A stretch of DNA of 64,000 nucleotides from NCBI GenBank assembly GCA_000727475.1, contig KL647288.1, positions 5,756,446 to 5,820,445 on the forward strand, read 5' to 3'. The stretch's first letter is position 1. Each line of letters begins with the position of its first letter. The position numbers and the translations under genes were made by a program. Of this stretch, positions 1 to 11,592 are shown in pieces. Source of the stretch: Sarcocystis neurona (taxonomy: Eukaryota > Apicomplexa > Conoidasida > Eucoccidiorida > Sarcocystidae). The notes under the pieces are model-generated. The model was not told the DNA's origin, searched no databases, and saw only the letters and a program-made list of their open reading frames with translations.

Positions 1-107
1 AATAATGTCCATGCGACTAGCCGAGGCGAAAAGTATAAAGGTCGGAAACATCATGTACATACATCAATACGCCTTCCAAATGAATGCGTGGGGCAACGGT
101 ATTAGGT

Positions 108-902
108 CTACGACGGTGTCAACGTACGGTACTCTTTTAACAGCTTAACCAAACTAGAGGAGAGCATGTTTACAGTACTCGGGTCGAAGTATACGCCGGT
201 GACACTCTCTTCTGCTTCACGGAGATGTCTAAGCAGTTTCCTCAAATTTTCGGGATGTTTTACGCGTTGGAACATTCCCCAAAAGTATTTAGCTGATACG
301 CCCTGCGACTTGCATGGAAGCCGCCGTCGGACGTCGCCTGTAAAAAGTTTCGGCCACGCATCCGCAGCAAAACTCCAGAACATTCCGCTAGCTTTGATGA
401 CTTTCTCCAGGGTATCTTGGGTCCCAAAGGGCTCGGTGTTGACAAATGTGGGAAGCGGGTTTGCCATGTGCGCATAGGCGTCAAACAGAACGTTCAACAC
501 TTCTTCTCCTTTGTCAGCTTTACCGTCTGGGCTTTCTAAACGGTCCAACTCATATGCAACGAGTGCGCTTTTCAACTCCAACACCTGCCTCAAAAATCTG
601 GGGGGGTGCAACCAGAAGGGGCCACCAACTATGGAATCTTCTAAGCGCGACGCCACCTCGTCTAAAGAAACCTGCTCTTGAGATGAGCTCTCCTGAAACG
701 GCCACGATAAGAACCAAAGCGGCTGGTTCTCTATCCGCCCCGGCTTGCCTGTTTCGACGTCCGCATATGATTGCGTCATTGACAATCCTTTTAAGGTTTC
801 GTACTGTTCGGAACGTACGCTATCTAGAGATCCGTTCACCCTCGCATGAAGCTCAGCGCAACAAGCAACTGCAACGAAAGCGAAGCTTAGAGACCCCGCC
901 AT
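108..902 (-). CDS. Putative secreted single-exon protein, unknown function
   Basis: This is an open reading frame of 264 codons plus stop. The same frame stays open upstream to 1025 but without an ATG, so the first ATG, at 902, is taken as the start. The N terminus is a typical signal peptide: a short hydrophobic run (SLSFAFVAVACC) followed by a likely cleavage site after AELHA. The mature part is mixed charged and aromatic, with one NGS glycosylation sequon just after the cleavage site. It has few cysteines and no transmembrane segment, and it ends in a helical, basic Lys/Leu-rich stretch. I recognise no family; it is not an SRS antigen (too few cysteines) and shows no kinase motifs. Single-exon secreted proteins are common among coccidian dense-granule and rhoptry effectors, but that is only an analogy here. 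The gene is divergent from eIF3e, about 2.4 kb away. Confidence 0.5.
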   Translation of the reverse strand: MAGSLSFAFVAVACCAELHARVNGSLDSVRSEQYETLKGLSMTQSYADVETGKPGRIENQPLWFLSWPFQESSSQEQVSLDEVASRLEDSIVGGPFWLHPPRFLRQVLELKSALVAYELDRLESPDGKADKGEEVLNVLFDAYAHMANPLPTFVNTEPFGTQDTLEKVIKASGMFWSFAADAWPKLFTGDVRRRLPCKSQGVSAKYFWGMFQRVKHPENLRKLLRHLREAEESVTGVYFDPSTVNMLSSSLVKLLKEYRTLTPS

Positions 903-3301
903 CCTGTCCAACAATGGAAACGCTACCGAGCGAAGATTTACAACAACTGTACAAAGTTCCCCTCGCAGGCGTCCAAGCACACGACCACCCACGCGAAAGA
1001 GTAGTAACGCGGGCAGGTACAGCAATATAAGGTTAAACTGTGTAGTTCATTTCACACAACATCGGAATAAACATGTCCGGAGCAGTGTCTAACCTATACA
1101 CCATGCTAGATAGGGTACTGAAGTCAGGGAACTGTGTCTGCAAACCTGATGCAGAACCTGGCGATGTACGGCTGCAGAGGCGCCTTATTTACGTGTGGTG
1201 CCGTGTCTACGGGCGATCTGCAACTTGGTCCGTTCAACGAGGAGACTGTATATCTCAGCACGACACAATCACTATTGAAGTTCCACGTCTGCAGCGAGTA
1301 TACGGATTTGTGAGTGGCACGCAGAAGAGTGAAGATACGCCTGCTTTCGTACGTCGTGAGAAATCACGTGATACCTGAGACAAATGCCGAACAATTGGGA
1401 AGCACGCGTGCTACGGTAGCAGTCATCTGCGTTCAAATGCTAGGAGGACCTACAGTCATCTGCGTCCAAACTCAATGCGTTAAGCGCGATTCACGGCTGC
1501 GGATGTTTCGGCGGCCTCGGAGATAGAGGAGATGCAATGAACTACACGCAGCGCCGTGGTGGGGCATACAGAGCCAGGTACCGAAAAGCCGCCGGCTGTC
1601 TCAGACGACATGCGGCCTCAGTGAGCAAGAGTAATCATGTATACCGGACTGTGGTCTGTTAGAAAGTGTGGTACAGCAGGGTCAGTGGTAAACATTTGCT
1701 CGTCCTCCGAAGAATGACCATATAGAGTGAGCCGAACTCTAAATGTGACCCACATCGTGAGTCTGCCACGCACAATGAATTTAAATACAGTGCGGACTGT
1801 GGAGAAGTTTCGGGCCAAAGGTGGGACCTTCCATCTTCCGGTGGTGATCACCGCCCTGTCGATGCGTCGCAATTCGTTTTCGAGCCGTGTTGCGTCACGG
1901 AGACGTCACTACCTCTAAGAGGCATGCACGAGCGCTTAGGTGACGCACGAGGCAGGTTCAGCAGGAAACAGGCGTAATCATTCTCTTAGGGTCCTGCTGG
2001 TACACAGTACTGCTGTAAATGGGCAACTTGCACCTAGCGAAGCTGTACGAGTTTCAGCCAAGGGGAGACCTTTACACTCCGCTGGACGGACGTTTTGCCT
2101 ATTAGAGCTGTTGCCGCAGTGAACTAATCCGTATTCACTGGACGGCAGTGTCACCTTGACAATCGGCGCCAGGGCTTCACTTGAATTGTGAGCTCTTACC
2201 TGTCTCAGTGCCTGCACAAAGAGCTAACTGCGCATGGGTCCAAAAAGGATGACTGTATTACCTCACGTGCGTGTCCAAGGAGGATAACTGTATTATTTCA
2301 CCTGCCTAGGACCCACTTGTTCGGCAACACCTGTCAGAGGCTTGTTACAGGATAACCTACGTAGGATCCAGTCCACAATGCGGGTGATCTCCAGCAGCTT
2401 CTGATACACGCACGCACCCATAAATGCTTGTACGCTAGCAGTGGTCTGGTGCCGCCGGTCACGTCCCGTGGGGGTCACCGTCCGGAGCTGTACCGTCACC
2501 ACTGCGGCGGTTCAGCGTCTACATCAGTGGTTCGTTGTTCTTCTTTGGTGGTAAAGCCGCGTGTGGGTTGGCTTTGTCGAAAAAAGTCGCACCCGTTTGC
2601 ACTGTTGTTTGCAGCCAGCTTCTTCTTTTCAGTGGACCGTGGTGCTCCCCACAGGAATCCTGCGTAGCTTTTAGCCTTCACACTTCCTGTCGCGCATGCA
2701 TGCTTGTTAAAGAAGTGTAAGTCGGCCTGATTTTGGGAGTTTCGTTCACGAGTAGTACATACAGTATATAATATATTATATGTCGAATATATTCAAATTC
2801 GAAATTTGGTGTTCCTACATGTATGCAAATCTTTCTTGCTGAGAGCCCTACGTAGGCGCCACTTCCCTCCGTTCTTGATTAGACGTCCGCACCGCCGCAC
2901 CGCTTCACTTCCTCCGCCTTCTGCGTGTTCTTCTTTTATCAAAAAGGGACTTCGCTTTGATTCGACTTAGTAAAGCTGTGTATATTTATTCCTGACTGGT
3001 AATTCTGGTATTACTGGTACGACGCAGTGGGATCCCAGTACAACCGATGTCCTCCACTGATCCGACACGGCAAGCCTCTGTCCGGAATTCTCTTCCCGGT
3101 TTTACGTCCAGTCTCTCCTTCCCTCTTCCGTGTTGTCGGGGCGAATGCATGTAGCATTCCCGCACTGACGTCCTTCTCAAGTAATTTCCATATCCGGTAC
3201 CCGTCAGGGGATACACACGTGGATCGGGCCTGAGGGAACGTGTGTTAATTCTGTACCACGTTTCCGAGGTTATTCCAGAGTAGTTTCGCGACCTCTCCAT
3301 C
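903..3301. other. Intergenic spacer between secreted ORF and eIF3e
   Basis: I see no convincing coding exon here; the open frames are short and lack recognisable motifs. The stretch holds two weak direct repeats: an 18-nt repeat at 1421 and 1454, and a diverged repeat of about 34 bp at 2238 and 2272. It also has an AT-rich patch at 2760-2810 and a GCATGCATGC palindrome-like motif at 2694-2703. GCATGC-type elements are known AP2 binding motifs in apicomplexan promoters. Its position about 600 bp upstream of the eIF3e start would fit a promoter element, but this is inference. Confidence 0.4.
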
Positions 3302-6300
3302 ATGGCGACCGCGGCATTTGTGCCAGCTACCGCTGTAGGCGCCCCTGTGGACGCCGGAAGAGGCATGAAACTCATCGGACGCATGTCCCCGTACTGGGAC
3401 TCTCACATGGCCGTCCCAGTGCTCGACTGGATGTTATCTAATAACGTGAGGAACAAATCAGAACGTCGGCTACACGCTTCTGTTCTGCTCTTCACCGGAC
3501 TTCATGCGACCACTTTCGTACAAGTAACTGCAGTGGTTTTTCCTCTCCGTAGCATTTGTGTTGAAGCGTGTTGTGTGCGCCACAGAGCCGCCTGTCATCC
3601 CTTTGGTCGTTCGATCTTTATGCGCGCTCGTAACTCGTCCGACTCTCCTTTATCCCGGCTCTTCATACATTCCGCCTCGTCCTGTTTCGCCCGTCTGTCG
3701 TCCGCTCGTTTTAAGAGGAGATGTAAGAGGGCGTATTACTACTAAGGATTTTTTGATCGTTACAAGCATTTTCATCTGCCTCCCTTCTTCACGAAGCGCA
3801 TTACTTTTCGTTTCCATGAAGTGCTGATAACGAAGAAGATGCCTAACGAGTGGCCTGTCACGGCGGTCACGCAAGTACGTCCGTCCCTTCTGTGCACGGT
3901 GGGATGTCCGTTTCTGTCGTTTCCTAGTGTGCGACTGGCCCCACTTTTCGCTAGGTTTCCGCAGAATGCAGACGTAGTCTGCAGCTTCCTACGAGTGTCG
4001 CGCATGCGCGGCGCACACCTCTAGAGGACAGCGTAGTCGTCTTCGCCACCTCTTTTTTGGGTCTGATGACGTCTGCTCCGGGACGCTTTCTGCACACACA
4101 CATCCTGAACGTCGTGTCAACTCACCGTGGTGTCTACATTCGAAACTGCGTACAGCAGCCACTTCTGCTCGTCCACAGATATGTCTGCGTGGCTCACTTC
4201 TGCAGAGCGCGCCGCTCTAGCGGTGGGCCGACGGCCACTCACGTAGACGGCGCGAGTCCTGCGAGAAGGCTTCGCGTTAAAACGGATGGCGCCCTGCAGC
4301 AATGACGCGCACACGGCTGTTTGTATATTCGTATATGTACATAGGTGCTGGTGGGGTCGCCGTACGGAATATACGTGCCTGTGGACGCGCATAGGCGTGA
4401 ACGTCTCGCTGGCTATTTAAACACGTGGGTGTAGCTGCCGTTACGGCTGCGGGTGGTCCTGCGTACAGATGCTTGGTGCAAGCGAGCACGAGACGCTGAA
4501 GAAGGAGTTTCAAGGAGAGGCTGCCTCGGACCCTGCAAAGCGTGCAGCGGTGGAAGCAGAAATTGCCGAAATTGAGAAGCAGCTGGTGAACTTCAACCAG
4601 GCCATCGCTGCGTACAAGAAGGAGCAGCAGAAACGCATAGGAGGATACCCAGAACGGAAGACAATCGTCGATCTTAGCGAGTGGTGGCAGGCGGTGAGGT
4701 GCACCACAGCGACGGGCTAGCGGCAAAAAAGAAGAATGCGGTTTCTTCCGTCTTCTTAAATGTCTGTTTGCTGCACCGCGCAGCTGGCATCACATTTGGC
4801 CGCCTTCGTTGTGTGCAGAGAAGCGTTCTCGGTTGTCTCTGCCAGAGCAGAATGAGGTAGAAAGCTGCTTCACAGGCACAGGCGTCGGATACAGGGTGCT
4901 GAGACCTACGTAGATGCTCTACTATCGCTGAAGAGGGGACGTGTCACGAGAAAATTTATACCGCATCTACCCGTTGTGTGTGTGTATCTATATTTACTGT
5001 GTGGCCGTGCACTCTGTGTGTGCGACATCCGCCGGTTGTATGGCTATATGTACGCCTCGTGTTCAGCTGCACGAGCAGAGCGTAGAACGCGTCACGTATG
5101 CATCTACGTACGGCTACGTATTTGCTCGCCCGTTGTATGTATATACATACGCTTCAACTTTAACTGCAGCAGCAGCGCCCAAAACGCGTCACGTGTGCAT
5201 CTGCGTACGGCTACGTATTTGCTTATGCGGTTGGATAAGTACATACATCAACATACAGGCATATGTACGTGTACCTGCGAGATTGAAGCGCCAGCACCAG
5301 ATGTCCGTATATAACAGATAGGCAGGTCATTCTTCGCGGAAGATATGTGGCCGTCCTCTACGGGATCCCCTGTATAAATGGGTAATGAACCCTAAGGGCC
5401 GTAGGTGTTCACGAAAGTGTACGTGTGAAATATGTGTCTGTGTGCATATGTGGAAATCGCATATATATATATATATACGTGTGGATGTACGGATGCCCGT
5501 TAGAAGCACGTGAGCGTGGGTCCGTGACGTACCTCTTGCTTGTCACACGTATTTCCGTGCAGAACTCAGGGCAAACGCCGCGCCCCCCTGCACTGGAGAT
5601 CGGAGTTGAGGCGCTGATTCCTCGTCTGGCGAAGCTGTACTACGATCTCTGCGAATATAAGAAATGCTTACAGCAGCTTCAGTATGTGCTCACGACGCTG
5701 TACGAGTTAACAGTTGAAGGTGAGGCGCGTTACGTCAGCTGCTTTCTTCTCTTGCGGTTGGCATTGCTCTGCGGCCGGTATGCGGCAGTTGCGACGCAGT
5801 GGCTGTTCGGCAGCACTACCGGCAGCTGTTGGTAGCGACTCTGTACAGAGTACCATCTTGGTACCGCAGATGTTTCGGAGAGGAACTTCACGTTCTTTGA
5901 CTACCTACGATGCTGGACGTTTTTCGCCTTTCAGCAGGTGTTCCGCACTTTTTTCTTTGTGTTGGGTCGTCCGTTTTTTCTTGCCGTTCGTCGCTGCTGC
6001 TTTCTTCAGGCACGAACGTGCAGACTCGGGTGGCATGCTACTGGGGAGTGTGCGCATGCATGATCATGCTGCAGCAGAGTATAGACTTCGCTTCAAAAGA
6101 AGAGGCAGAGGGGAAAAGCGTTACCAAAGACCAGGAGCTGCTCCAGCGGCTGGAAGGGGCGGCGGCTGTGGACGAGGACGAGGGGGACGTTGAAGCGGCG
6201 GTTGCAGGTCGCGAAAAACAAGCCTCGACAGAGCCGCACGTGTTAGCGCAGTGCATACTGAAACTTGGGGACTTCCTTGACCAGGCTGCTGCTGCGGCGA

Positions 6301-9300
6301 GCAGGAAAGATCAAGACCGAGCGACAGCAGGCGTCGTCGTGACACGCAAGCAGCAGCTGCTCGATCGCTCGTGGCTGCTGCATTGGGCCATCTGGCCAGT
6401 CTTCGGCTACTACTCCGTCGCTGTGCATGCGAAGCAGTTTGTTCTGGGAAACCAGGCGTGGAGCATGCTTATCGAATGGATGATGTCGGAGGCGTAAGGC
6501 GAAACCATCACATCAACAATCACTTGTTTTCTCGCCTTCTTTCCATCAGCGTGCCTGCACAGACCCATACCTAAAGGAGGGGGTAGGTGGGCTGCCTCTT
6601 CTGGTGTGCGTTGTTGCAACCCCAGATGGGGCGCAGGAGCGCGAGGGACACATAAACGTCCGTAGTGTGTACTTACACGCGACACCTTGTACAGGTGTCG
6701 TCGTCCGAGGGCACATCAACGTCTGGAGATCTGGAGGCACGTGGGGTGGCCCCGGCTTAAAGGGACGAATTGCCAGGACTGCTGACGTGAATAAGCGTCT
6801 GTCTGCATGTGTCGTCCTTTTTGTGACGGATTCTTTATCGCAGTGGTTCGAGTTGTGCTTCGCCAGTCGTTACGAGTGGGGAGATGGTGGCCCTTCGTTA
6901 TCAGGGCGGTCACGTTGAAGTAGCAGCAGCAAGAGGAGCGCCAGCGGCTGGAGAAGCGGCTGCGGCAAGCGCATTTGCGGCAGAAGTGGCAGTAGCAGCA
7001 GAAGTACTAATAATGAAAGAGGCAGAACGGGCGGAGGCGACAGCGGGGGTCGCTGCAGCAGAGACGACATACTGTGTAAAGGTATTGATGTGTGTAGCAC
7101 TGTTGTTTGTGTGTGCTGCAGGAATTTGTTCTGCGTTGCCGTTGTGTGCCCGCACCTGCTGAGGTACTACGCGGTGTACGCGATTCTCAACCGCAAACGG
7201 AAGGATCACTTCCAAGCTGTCATGACGGTAGGCATCCTCTGCCGCGGCTTTTTTCTCTTGTGTCGATGCATGCTCTTCTAGGTAGATCTCGAAGTACGTG
7301 CAGACTCAAAAGGAGGCGCCCACAATTCATAGCAGCTGCGTGGTACACCCGTGTGTAGGACCGTAAATATCATTTACTTACGTGGTGGGTGTGTACCGGT
7401 CAGCTCCTTGCATAATTTTTTCGGACCGGGCGCATGGCTTTGTCGCTTTTGCTGGTTGGCTTTTTTTAGATGCACAACCGTTTCTTGTTGCGGTGGTGAC
7501 GAGTTCTGGCTTGTGTAACTCGCCAAACGCGTAGACGGTGACCCGGCAGTCGCTCATTTCGTACTGTATGCATTGCGCGGTCACTTTGTTCGCACTTTTG
7601 AATTTGAACTGAAGTATCCGGTGGTTTTTCTTGTTATTGGCTCTGTTGCAGGCTCTTGGCCAGAGTAAGAACAGGTACAGCGACCCGTTTACATCGCTGC
7701 TGGAGGCCCTGTTTCTTGATTTCAATTTCGACGAAGCACAGTTGTATATCGCCCAGGTTGGTCAGGTAAGAGGATGACTGGTAGAAGACATTTTTGGTTG
7801 TTACAGATTTTGGCGAACTGCAACAAGTGTGGGGAACCCACACTATTGCTTGTCTGATAAAGATTGAAAATGTGTGCACACCAGTGCAGGCGTCCGTGCG
7901 TAGTGTGGGACAGAGGTGGAGGGCGCTGCTGTGCTTTGCTGTGCTCTATCTTCCTCAACAATGCCTGGCAGCGATTCACAGGATCGTCCACAAAATTGCA
8001 CATCGTAGGCTTCACTGTTACACAGAGACGAGTGTGTCCATCTGTTTGCATAGGAACGTACATGCGTGCGTGTGTGTTTGGGGTCCGTACGTGTTCCTGA
8101 GGAATACTACCAGTAGACAAGTGCGTACACCCCACCGTGTGTATCTCGTCGTACTTTTGAATGCGTCCGTGTCGCTTCTGACAGAAATTTGGATTTTTAA
8201 CCGCTTTTCGGAGCAGATCTACTTCATGAAAAGGCTACTTTTCAGTATTCCATTGTCCTTTGTTTAGACTAAATGGGGTAATCAAAGGAGTTCTGAGAAC
8301 CACGTCAGCGTCTGTTGCGGTGCGTTGCTTTTTTCAAGGAGTGTGAAACGGATTTCTTTCTACATCCTCTGAAGGCTCCGATCAACGAATATGCGCGGCT
8401 TCTTATCTTCGAAACCTACTGCCGCATTCACAAGTGCATCAACGTCGAGTAAGTCTGCAGGTGACACATGCAGAGTCTCTCGATAACAGAAGCGATGTGG
8501 GTGATGCGAGTAGAAAACGAGGAGCCGGCGTTAATTGCTAGCCGCTGTGTGCGTGTGTGATTGCATGCGTGCTGCCTCACACAGAGAGGACTCGATTTTC
8601 ACGGTTTTGGTTCAGACACTGTGATTCGGCGAAACTTGGGATCAACGCAGGCTTTCTTGCAACCACGCTTGGACCTGCTTGTCTAACAGCATAATTGTTA
8701 GATTATGTGTGTGGTGATTTGAGTGTCTATAGGCATATATGCGTGTTTACGTGCGGCGGTGTAGTAGCGGAGGGGTTGTTGAACGGTTTGTGATCAGCAA
8801 GACGGGAGACAATTTTGGTGTCAGTTCGAATGCTGCGCAGGCAGAGATACACAAGTGTGCTTGAAGCCGAAAAGGACAATATTTGGTAAGGTACAATAGG
8901 AATATTGTGCGGCGTTATCATCTATGTGGATTTTTGAACATCGTCAGCATGATTGCGAAGAAGGTGAACATGTCGCCGGAGGCTGCGGAAAGATGGATTG
9001 TCAATTTGATCAGAAACGCAAGGCTTGGTAAGATCTGCCGGATGTTGTGCAAGCACAACATCGATGAGGGAAGCGTGATTACCAACGCAGTCCTGCCGTT
9101 GTCTGTTGTGCATGTAAGACTATTTATGTTGTGTTTTGCAGATTTTCCACTCGTTACTATGACCTTTGAATACGTGTGTGTGTGTGTGTGTACGTTTGTT
9201 TTTTTTGCGTGACCGTCTTTCCCTGACGCAGAGGCACGAATTGACAGCGAGAAGAACCGCGTACAGATGACGGCTGCACCGCCGAATTTGTATCAACACG

Positions 9301-9990
9301 TTATTGACAAGACCCGCAACCTCTGCATCCGTTCTAACATGATCATGCAGAATATATCAAGGCCTGCTGGATTTGTCAGGGAAGGAGATGACTCGCTTGC
9401 ATCAAGAAGTACGTCGCATTGCATTCCGCGCTGCGTTCGCTCACATACATACATAAATGTATGTGTAGTTTTTGTAGCAAAGACGCACCGTTTTACGTAT
9501 TCGCTGCATGCATTTCGAGGTGCCCACTCACACGATATCTGTAACTGTGCGTTCGGGCTGTCTCCGTCTGTACCACAGTCAACTGTTATGCATTCTATCG
9601 GTCGACTTGTGTGCCGAAGTATACGTTATATATGTATATTTTATGTACGTTTCCGCAAGCGCCTGTTCTGTTGCTATGCGAATAAACAGATGTTCGCGCA
9701 CGGAACCGAGGTAGGCAGTGGGTACAAGGTGTTGGAGGTGGTGAAAGCGGAGCCTTCCCACGTGGTGGAGGGAGAGGCAGAGGGGGCCGCGGAGGACGCA
9801 GGGATCCTATGGCCGCAGTGGCTGCGTCAATGGCCAGCAGGAGGCAGGATGACACTGCTTTTGCGGTATGTGAACTTACTAGGAAGACACTGACTATTTC
9901 ATGTGAAGAGGCGTCGTTACCTATTGCATTACGGACTATGTCACGAGCACGTGTCATCTGGTCGGTGTGCAGCCGTCTGTTGTGCAGTAA
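3302..9990 (+). CDS. EIF3E: Eukaryotic translation initiation factor 3 subunit e (INT6), multi-exon
   Basis: eIF3e is a PCI-domain scaffold subunit of eIF3, which loads mRNA on the 40S ribosome in the cytosol. Supported exons: 3302-3445, 4469-4693, 5563-5719, 6010-6493, 7122-7227, 7652-7765, 8339-8448, 8948-9027, 9232-9408 and 9690 onward. All junctions from 4469 on are GT-AG and keep phase. Family landmarks in order are the N-terminal helix ([12 protein letters not shown]), [12 protein letters not shown], the SWLLHWAIW segment, [35 protein letters not shown], and the winged-helix hallmark [19 protein letters not shown] followed by ARIDS. About 30 residues expected between the first two exons could not be placed. 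The last exon encodes an Arg/Gly-rich tail absent from human eIF3e. With a final intron from 9866 and either of two acceptors the stop is TAA at 9988-9990; read through unspliced it is at 10046-10048. An acidic Ala-rich insert sits in the 6010-6493 exon. Confidence 0.93.
5086..5226 (+). repeat. Diverged direct repeat, period 97, in an eIF3e intron
   Basis: A segment of about 43 nt beginning AACGCGTCACGT recurs at 5086 and 5183 with two visible substitutions. It contains a CGTACGGCTACG core and lies in the eIF3e intron 4694-5562, which is rich in TACGTA and TATA steps. The inter-copy sequence also carries (GTATATAC)-like runs. It may be the remnant of a tandem duplication. No function is evident. 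Confidence 0.7.
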
Positions 9991-11592
9991 CGCTGCTCAG
10001 CGTTCATCGGAGCCTCTGAAGGAGGTTTCGATAGGTTGCACACAGTGATAAGGAGAAGGGCGAAAAGACAACACAGCGCAGCAGACGCGTCGCGATTTGT
10101 GTAGCGGCTCAGTTGTCGTCACTTGAAGCGTACTGCGTTACTAATTTTTGAGTCACATGCGGCTTTTGGGCATCGTGGATCAAGTATCAGCTGCTGACGG
10201 CTTCGGTATAGGAGAGTAGTGCATCTCTGTGTTTCCTTTGGCACGTCATATTCTTTTGTGCTGCTTTTTACAGGAGTAACAGTTTGCTCCGCGTTGAGCA
10301 GAAGAAAGCGTGTTGGTCGAGAACTGCGTGCGAAGGCCAAAGGAATGTGTCTGTGGGAAGGTCTATGCTAAACGATTGACTGATGCGGAGAAATCCGTCT
10401 CAGGGGGCAGTTCCGCGCTGTGACTTGACGTGCTGGGCTGTCACTTAACGGAGACGTAACGTTGAAATGGTGAATATCGTGTTTTGGAAGGAAGCGCCGT
10501 GCCTTCGTATGATAACCAGCCAGCATCTATTTATTTCACACTGCATACCGCCATATTATGAAACAGTTGCCCTCGTTGCGCTGCCATATTTTCGTCAAGC
10601 GAAGAGACAAATTGAGTTCAGTAGGGAACCGGTAGCCTCGTGCGATCAACCAAATTTCGTCGCGTGTGGACCCGTCGCACACAAAGGACATCGATTACCG
10701 TGAACACCTGCCAGCATTTTCCCGGAGGCATCACGGTCTATCGTACAAATGTTCGTCTTGTCAGCGACGGAAGCATCAATCACGTGAGCGTTTTACGAAG
10801 TTAGTCACAATTCCTCTGTGCTGACTCACAGTTCAGCCTGAGGGCATACCTATAAAAATTTTTTGACGGTGTAAAGTGCGGTTGGAAACGTTCTTGCATT
10901 TCACTGGCTGAATTGTTCAAACAATTTTGTCATGTATTGTGCTTTCTCCTGTTCACGCGATTCGATAAGAAAGTAAACCAGATGCTTCCGGGGGGAGCTC
11001 CCCGAGGCTTCCAGTCGGCCCTTCACAAGCGGTGGTTGAGTCTAGCACATCTCCTCGACGATTTCAGTTACGGTCTGGGTTACTGCGGCCGCAACAAGTG
11101 CACCGACCTGTGGTGCGACTTGCTTCAGCGGCTGAGGCGCTATGACAGCGAAACAGCCTGGAAGCATCTTCGCGAGCGCAATGCCGCCAAAATAAGTCAA
11201 ACGCCGGAGAACTGTACAACAAATAACATACGCGAACCAACACGATAAGGGAACGGCAAAATTTTGCAGTTTTTGCTATTGTGTACTCAGCCATACGGTA
11301 TACAAAAATATTCTTTGTCTACATTCCTGTGTACGTGAATGTCTGTACGCATCCACTGTGCCTACGAGTGTGAGACGTGCTGCTTCTTAAGGTCACGCTT
11401 CAGTGTAACCCTCTATCAAATGATCTTTTCCTCTGCACTTACGCGAACCCACACAAACGCGCTCACTCTGCAGCACCGCGCGCATCCGTTTTGACAACCA
11501 CGAACAGTCACATGCAGGTTGTGTCAAATACACTTTTTTGTAACTTCCACGTTAAGCACACACCTGCGAAAGCAGCTTCGTCGGCCGTAAGC
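9991..11592. other. Spacer between eIF3e and the four-TM gene (convergent 3' ends)
   Basis: The two flanking genes converge here, so this should contain both 3' UTRs. I found no gene with family support. One plus-strand frame, from the ATG at 10982 to the stop at 11248 (88 aa), is unusually protein-like, with a Cys/Trp-containing amphipathic stretch (NKCTDLWCDLLQ) and a likely acceptor-like AG just upstream. It has no recognised homologue and no visible upstream exon. The rest looks non-coding. Confidence 0.4.
10982..11248 (+). CDS. Candidate small ORF or terminal exon, unknown
   Basis: An 88-codon ATG-initiated frame (start MLPGGAPRGF) with balanced composition and helical character, ending in an Arg/Asn-rich tail. 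The frame is open upstream to 10913, so it could be a terminal exon starting after the AG in the TTCGATAAG region. I do not recognise the protein. It is convergent with the four-TM gene. It could be chance, since frames of this size occur often in this GC-balanced DNA. Confidence 0.2.
   Translation: MLPGGAPRGFQSALHKRWLSLAHLLDDFSYGLGYCGRNKCTDLWCDLLQRLRRYDSETAWKHLRERNAAKISQTPENCTTNNIREPTR

Noticed and set aside
5910..6497. Single 195-aa plus-strand ORF as an independent gene
   Set aside because: Only 6010-6493 of it is coding, as an internal exon of eIF3e with matching phases on both sides.
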